In this document: positions 58,313-64,000 of the stretch, in pieces | Position numbering within the stretch: position 1 is the first letter of the stretch | Layout of the letters: every line of letters starts with the position of its first letter | Assembly (NCBI GenBank): GCA_036245525.1 | Contig: BTPG01000004.1 | Coordinates: forward strand, 47,260,823 to 47,324,822 | From: Semisulcospira habei | Taxonomy: Eukaryota; Mollusca; Gastropoda; Semisulcospiridae | Direction: 5' to 3' | Length of the DNA stretch: 64,000 nucleotides | Notes under the pieces: model-generated | What the model saw: the letters and a program-made list of their open reading frames with translations, nothing else | Database searches by the model: none | What the model was told of the DNA's origin: nothing | Position numbers and translations under genes: made by a program

Positions 58313-59580
58313 AACCTGAAAAAGTGTTTGACAGTAGACCAAGTACAAGGCAGACAAAGCATGCTTTTTCTTCTTCGTCTTGTGATTGAGAAGTTTAAGA
58401 TTTCCATGTGCTGCAAGAACAATGTGTTCAGTTACTCCAGCCAGTGTAAGAAATTTATGCTTTTGTAATGACTAGGACAATTTACTTGAGACATACCAGA
58501 AACTGAGAATGTGATTAAGTACTTGCTGGATAAGGATTTGTATTGGAGAAGAAATGTCTATGAACACCATTTGGTAAATGGTCAAGAGTTAGACTGGGTG
58601 TCTAGTGGTAAAATCTACACCCTCCCTCACAAAACCTGCTCCAAAATTATCAGAAGTGGTCAGATCAAACTAAGGCATACATCATGTTGTAGGGAAATGG
58701 ATAAGGTTTCCAGTGATACATGATTTTTGGGTGACCAGTGACCACAGAAGAATTTGGGACATTATCACAGTTTTTTTTTTACCAAATCCGAATTATAACT
58801 TGAGAACAAAACGTGACACATTTTACACATGCTCCATGGAACTCAGATTTTCAAAAGCATGCTGCACTATGAAAAATCACTGTTACTGTCACAAGATGTT
58901 TGCGGTGTTGGCCTAAATTACCATTGAGTTGGTGATTTTCTAGAGTGAGTTGCTTTTGCATAATTAACCATAATATAAGACCCTGCTTGAACATAACACA
59001 TGTAAATTTTGTCAGCAGAAATCATACTACTACGACACATTCTGACAAATGGTCAATTATTAAAACTTTTGTAGAGTATGTACTTTGTTTTTATAATGAA
59101 AGGTTTGTGGTTCTTACATGGAAAATCAAATGATCCAGTTTTGAAGATTTATACTCAGAATGGTGTAAATGTTGAGCTATGTTCAGTCTAGGCACTTATT
59201 TATCTCTACTAATCTGTTGTTTTTGCTGAAGACAACTGGTGTAGTGATTTATATCAAGGTTTTGAAGAGGATGCATGGGTGATAGATGAAAGAAACCCTT
59301 TACGAAGTTTACAGTATGCGTCCAAATTGTGGGTGTAAATTGTTATGTTCAAGCAGTCCAGCAAACTTTATAGATATATTATTTTCTTTTCATTATTTTT
59401 TCAATTGGCTTTTGCACTTAAATTAAATTAGAGACTTGTTTCTGTGCATTTAGCATAACATTTTAAAATTAGTTCTCCAAGCAGAATTTAAAATTAGTGG
59501 CTTTTGGAAATTATGGTGTAAAGTTATGTTCAAACAGTTTTTATGGCATAAAAGGTTGCATTTTCCACTAACACACTTTA
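58313..59580. other. downstream intergenic stretch, nothing recognised
   Basis: AT-rich with short chance ORFs. No splice-consistent coding blocks were found. Confidence 0.4.
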
Positions 59581-59584
59581 TTTA

Positions 59585-62170
59585 TAAAGAAGTACCCAAC
59601 GGAGAAAGAAACACGCTTAGAAAAGACGGGTACAACACAATTTATTAATATTTCGGGTAAATACCCTTTGTCAAAATAGACAAACAAACAAACAGAGAGA
59701 TTAGCCGCTACTTATCTTCATTGGCAGAAAGAATGTGGCAACTGAAGGAGGTGACGTAAAAGAAAGAAAAGGAAGAACAAAAGTGCGGAAAAAGTAAAAA
59801 TGACGTCAACGAAAAATCGTAAGAGAGAGACTCGGAAAGAACCTGAACACGAGAGACAAGAGTGTGTGCAAGCACGTGCAGGAGCGAGCGAAAGAAAAGG
59901 CGTGTAGATGAGGCCAGAGAAAGAGAGAGAGACGGAGAGAGAGAAAGAGAAGGAAAACGAACGGGGAGTACCCTTGGGCACGAAGTAGGCGGAGTGTCTA
60001 ATACACAAAGCCTGCTAAACACCAACCCGAAGGCAAACTTTATATCACCTTCAAGTTGAGGACTACCTCGGGGAAAAACGGGAGGACCCCGGGGGAAAAA
60101 ACCCCCAGCATTTAGCACGGTACACAACAAGTAATAAGTCATGAAAACAAAGCAAATAATCAAATTCAGTAAGAGAATATTGGTATAAGTGGAGATTAGG
60201 TAGTTGTGAAACCGTCTTCAAGGGTAACTAAAAAAATAGGGGGGAGAGAGAGAGGCGGGGGCGGGGGGAAAGGAGGAAGGGGAATAAGAGAAAAGGAAAA
60301 AGCGTAAAGAGAGAAAGAGGGCTAGAGAGAAGTTGTATGGGGGGGGGGGGGGGGGGGGGGGGGGGGAGAAAGAGGGAGAGAGGTAGAAGGAAAGAGGAAA
60401 AAAAAAAAAAAAAAAAAACCAGAGCCACCAACCCCACCCAACAGGCACCCACCAGCACACAGAAAAACACACAGGCACGCAACAAGACGACCACGTACAT
60501 CCCCAAGGGATGCACACGATCGCCCCGCCCCAAAACCGCGTATCAAACCGTGAGCCGGAGACCCGGCGCCCGACAGGGAAGGGCAAGGGATCCAACTAAA
60601 CGTTCGGCCAGCGCTGAGAAAGTCCCCAAGGGAAATGTACATATCAACCAGCGCCAACCTCCCCTAACTGGTTAGTGAGTAGTAAAACAGTGAGGTAAAG
60701 TAGCAGACACAAGCAAGGTAAAAAATGTTAATCTTTCATATTCATCCCGAGTGGCGCCACAGTGCCCAGTTTATTAATCAGAAATTTTTCACGGTCTTTC
60801 CTGGCCCAGACATTACTGGCTTGCATAAGCCAAAGGCCTTTAACCCGAATGTCCGAGACGCCTGATTGAAATGTCGTCCGACCGGTCTGTTGTATTGGTA
60901 CTTGACAGACTGAAGATGTTCTTTGAAACGGTCGTTGATGGTTCTTTCCGTCTCTCCAACATAGAGTTGGCCGCATTTCACACAGGAGATGACATAAATC
61001 ACGTTGGTGGTTTGACACGTGAAGTATCTATGTTGAATTTGTAACGTGGACCATTCACCACGGTGGAAGGGCAAATAAAAGGACACGTCTTGCAATTAGG
61101 AACATTGCACGGAGTGGAGCCGGAGGGTCTGGTGGTATGACGAGGCCTGAGAGTAGAGCGAACAAGCATGTCCCGCAAATTAATATCCCTCTTGAAAGCT
61201 ACCAACGGAGGTTCAGAAAAGATAGCAGCAGATTCTTGACTGGATGACAAAAGACCCCAGTTAGAAAGAAGGATTTTACGCACCGGATTGGTGTGGTGAT
61301 GGTAGATCATGGTTACGATAGGCCTGTCACTATCAGCGGTAGGTTTAGTCTGCATTGTACTCGCGCGACTAAGTTTTTGAACCGTTTGGAGAGATCCTTG
61401 AACAACAGTATGTGGGTAATGTCTGTCGATGAAAAATCCTGCCATTTCTTTGGATTGAACATCGAAATCTGATTCTTCGGAACATATTCTTTTTAGCCGA
61501 AGAAACTGGGAATAAGGGATGCTGTTTTTAGTGATTTGGGGTTGTGAGAAGATCGGTAGTCGAGGTAGGAATGTGAGTCGGTAGGTTTGTAATGTATTGA
61601 AGTTTTCAACATTCCGCAGTCAATAGTCCTGATGTTCATGTCCAGAAAGTCGACTGAATTAGCTGATATAGTGTATGTGAACTTGATGGATGGGTGGAAG
61701 TCCTGCACGAAGTGAATGAAGTCTAAAAGTGCAGCTTGGGTCATGTGTGTAGCTCCTAAACCGTCATCGATGTAGCGTTTATACATCTCAGGGACAGGCC
61801 CGGTGTATTGCTGAAGAATCTGTCGCTCAAGGAAACCCATGAAAAGGCAAGCATAACTGGGTCCCATTTTTGTGCCCATCGCTACGCCACTGCACTGAGC
61901 GAAGGTGACGCCATCAAAGGTGAAACTGTTAAGAGAGAGAACCAATTCAGCCAGACGTAGAAGTGTATGAGTAGGAGGTTGTTTATGACTTCTTTGGTTG
62001 AGGAAGTATGCAAGTGCATTGAGGCCGTCATTGTGCGTTGAGGAAGTATGCAAGTGCATTGAGGCCGTCATTATGTGGTAAAAGAGCAAGACCGGTCCCA
62101 CCCAGGTATGCATCCGGTCACTTTGGTCTCCCGTGGTAAAAGAGCAAGAAAAATATAACACCACACGACC
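59585..62170 (-). mobile_element. Penelope-like element with GIY-YIG domain, defective
   Basis: Minus strand. RT part 61493-62164: TFDGVTFAQCSGVAMGTKMG, SYACLFMGFLERQIL, VPEMYKRYIDDGLG (YIDD), NSVDFLDMNIRTIDCGMLKT and HYKPTDSHSYLDYRSSHNPK. After a frameshift near 61500 the linker reads EMAGFFIDRHYPHTVVQGSL, NPVRKILLSNWGLL and PCNVPNCKTCPFI. Another shift leads to the C-terminal domain 60778-61020: TNVIYVISCVKCGQLYVGET and RTINDRFKEHLQSVKYQYNR, the GIY-YIG nuclease fold, with VGE-type signature. The 3' UTR extends to 59585, where the terminus matches 10497-10603 and 47080-47376. It also holds GA-rich, poly-G (60337-60366) and poly-A tracts. Confidence 0.85.
61997..62073. repeat. 40-bp tandem duplication in the Penelope RT frame
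   Basis: GTTGAGGAAGTATGCAAGTG and the following bases to GGCCGTCATT occur at 61997 and again at 62037. Forty is not a multiple of three, so the duplication itself breaks the RT frame upstream of the palm. Confidence 0.85.
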
Positions 62171-62884
62171 GACAAGCTATAACAAGCAACAAACTACACC
62201 GCCTGCGATCCTATTTTTCTGCTGCTTTAACAAGACACGTGTGAGCCAGCTACTCAACCGAGGCCAACAATCGGCCCTGCAGCCCCCCACGGCAAAACCC
62301 TCTACTGAAGTGACATCTGTCATGAATCGCTACACGCTATGACGTCATACTGTTTGCTAAAAGACTTAGCTCCCGCCAACGAGAAAGGCAAGCCACCTTG
62401 TCCACAACACGGACTAAGAATAGAGGAAACGGACACTGCCTACTTCGCATCGACCACTAAACAACGCAGCACCAACTTTAATCTACAACACCAGGCAACA
62501 CTGGTCACAAAGAACTCGTTCTAAAGCGCACAAAAGTGAAAGGAGGACTGAAACGCCGCTTGCAACAAGCGAGGCCAACTATTCTGTGAAGCGGCACTCG
62601 AAGAATTGAAGGCCCTTCTACAACGACAAAACGGCCCGGCACTGACCTACCACCAAAACGGTATACAATTCAGGCGGCCCAACAAGCCAACGGCAACAAC
62701 AGCAATCAACGAAACAACAGCCACACCAAAACAGCAGCAACAGCTATGATTAAGCTGATTTTAAAGCATCAACTGTGAGATATGCACCACGGCAACACTG
62801 CATACCACCTACGCAGAGGACAATACTAGAAACACTAGTCTGTCGCATGGAAGGCAACCAATCTTGACTTCGCGAACGAAGATT
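62171..62884. other. between the Penelope element and the edge LINE, nothing recognised
   Basis: ACAAC/CAGCAACA-rich sequence, possibly the 3' UTR of the minus-strand LINE at the edge. No domain seen in the small ORFs. Confidence 0.4.
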
Positions 62885-64000
62885 CTATAGGGCTTGCCCA
62901 CGTCGTCTGCAGGCATTTTCGTGGCTGCGGAGGCCAATCCGGGACAGGCAGGTTCGACCGCAGTGGCTGCAGGGGAAGGTCTGGTCAGGGTTCTGAGTTA
63001 TGACAACTCTGTTTTTTCTTCTAAGCCGCTTGTCCTTAAGGTTAGCTCTGCGAGAGTCCTCAAAGGAGATGGCTGCCTTGTGAATGGTGGAGCGCCAGGT
63101 GTCACGGTCCGCAGCAAGCGAAGACCACTGGCGGTGGTCGATTTGGCAGGCACTAAGCGACTTCTTGAGACCGTCTTTGTATCTCTTCTTTGGTGCCCCT
63201 CTGTCTCGGTGTCCAGTGGCGAGCTCGCCGAACAGAGTGATCTTGGGTAGGCGATGATCCTCCATCCTGGAGACGTGCCCCGCCCAGCGAAGCTGTGTCC
63301 GCAGCAGCAAAGCCTCGATGCTCACAGTTTCTGCCTGTTCAAGGACCTCGACGTTGGTGACATAGTCACTCCAGTGAATGCTGAGGATGGTACGCAGGCA
63401 GCGCTGGTGAAAGCGTTCGAGGAGTCGTAGTTGGCTGCGGTAGAGGGCCCAGGACTCGGAACCGTACAGCAGGGTGGTAAGGACGACAGCTCTGTACACG
63501 CTGATCTTGGTGCCTTTTTTCAGCTGTTGATTGTGCCACACCCGCTTGAATAGTCGTCCGAAAGCACTGTTCGCTTTTGCCAGCCTGTTGTCCAGCTCCT
63601 TGTCCAGCTTGGCGTCTGACGTGATGATGCAGCCAAGGTAGGTAAACTGGTGTACAGACTTCAGTTCGGACTCGCCGATGGTGATGTGGGGAGGGCGATG
63701 CTCTTCCTTGGGTGCCGGCTGATGAAGGACCTCTGTCTTTTTCAGACTGACCTCAAGTCCAAAGAGCTGGGCAGCATCTGCGAAGCAGGACGTAATGCGC
63801 TGCAAGGCTCTCTCTGTGTGTGCAACGAGGGCAGCGTCATCAGCGAAGAGCAGCTCACGAATCAGTTGGTCTAGGGTTTTCGTGTGGGCCTGCAGTCGTC
63901 TGAGGTTGAACAGGCTGCCATCGAGACGATACCTGATGTACACTGCGTCGTCATCGTCGAGGTCCACTGTGGCCTGCTTCAACATCATGCTGAAGAAGAT
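62885..64000 (-). mobile_element. LINE RT C-terminal half with zinc finger, runs off the window
   Basis: The minus-strand frame is open from the right edge (IFFSMMLKQA precedes the first Met). It reads RELLFADDAALVAHTERALQ (FADD), LFGLEVSLKKTEVLHQPAPK, TYLGCIITSDAKLDKELDNR, LLYGSESWALYRSQLRLLER and LRWAGHVSRMEDHRLPKITL, and ends FPCSHCGRTCLSRIGLRSHE then NACRRRG before TGA-type stop. The C-terminal C-x2-C-x12-H-x4-C finger is typical of RTE/I-like LINE proteins in marine invertebrates. At least 371 codons are uninterrupted, so this copy could be recent. Confidence 0.85.

Noticed and set aside
60337..60420. Poly-G and poly-A tracts as functional elements
   Set aside because: Simple sequence in the Penelope 3' region, with lengths uncertain in sequencing.

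Overview
The window reads as nuclear DNA of a multicellular animal. Two intron-containing housekeeping genes are spread over tens of kilobases and are buried in transposable elements of almost every eukaryotic class. The SINE and LINE tails with short CAAT or CCAA repeats, the Penelope, DIRS, RTE and Tx1-like L1 elements and the large introns suggest a marine invertebrate, perhaps a mollusc; I hold that assignment with low confidence.

Genes. On the minus strand, six exons between 25061 and 5857 encode glucosamine-6-phosphate N-acetyltransferase (GNPNAT1/GNA1 type, 192 residues, acetyl-CoA motif intact), an enzyme of the UDP-GlcNAc pathway. On the plus strand, seven exons between 28336 and 55072 encode a mitochondrial cardiolipin synthase (CRLS1 type, 370 residues, complete CDP-alcohol phosphatidyltransferase motif). 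The reading frame closes exactly across all introns of both genes. The genes are head to head, with about 3.3 kb between their start codons. They are not functionally linked beyond possible shared promoter space. All other long ORFs belong to mobile elements or are chance frames in simple repeats.

Mobile elements, left to right: a cluster of TTAA-bounded hairpin elements (671-10095, with more copies throughout); a Tx1-like L1 remnant (about 15.2-18.6 kb, minus) split by an RNase H-bearing retroposon with a 10-bp target duplication; an RTE-type endonuclease half (19.1-20.9 kb); a tRNA-derived SINE (25.6-25.9 kb); a DIRS-like tyrosine-recombinase retrotransposon with inverted terminal repeats (34.6-43.2 kb), itself interrupted by a pogo-like MITE and an L2/CR1-like LINE; a second, shrunken DIRS copy (50.7-52.3 kb); an RTE 3' half with an 11-bp target duplication (57.3-58.3 kb); a Penelope-like element with a GIY-YIG domain (59.6-62.2 kb, minus); and a LINE ORF that runs off the right edge.

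The most striking signal is about thirty copies of short elements that start and end in TTAA and carry a long near-perfect internal palindrome. At least five families have different ends, but four of them share the same hairpin arm (GTGCCAGAWTAGCTTGG) and the same approach sequence (ACCATGATA-TTCAAGG). They look like piggyBac-type MITEs with a conserved cruciform core. Several are clean hosts for datable secondary insertions.
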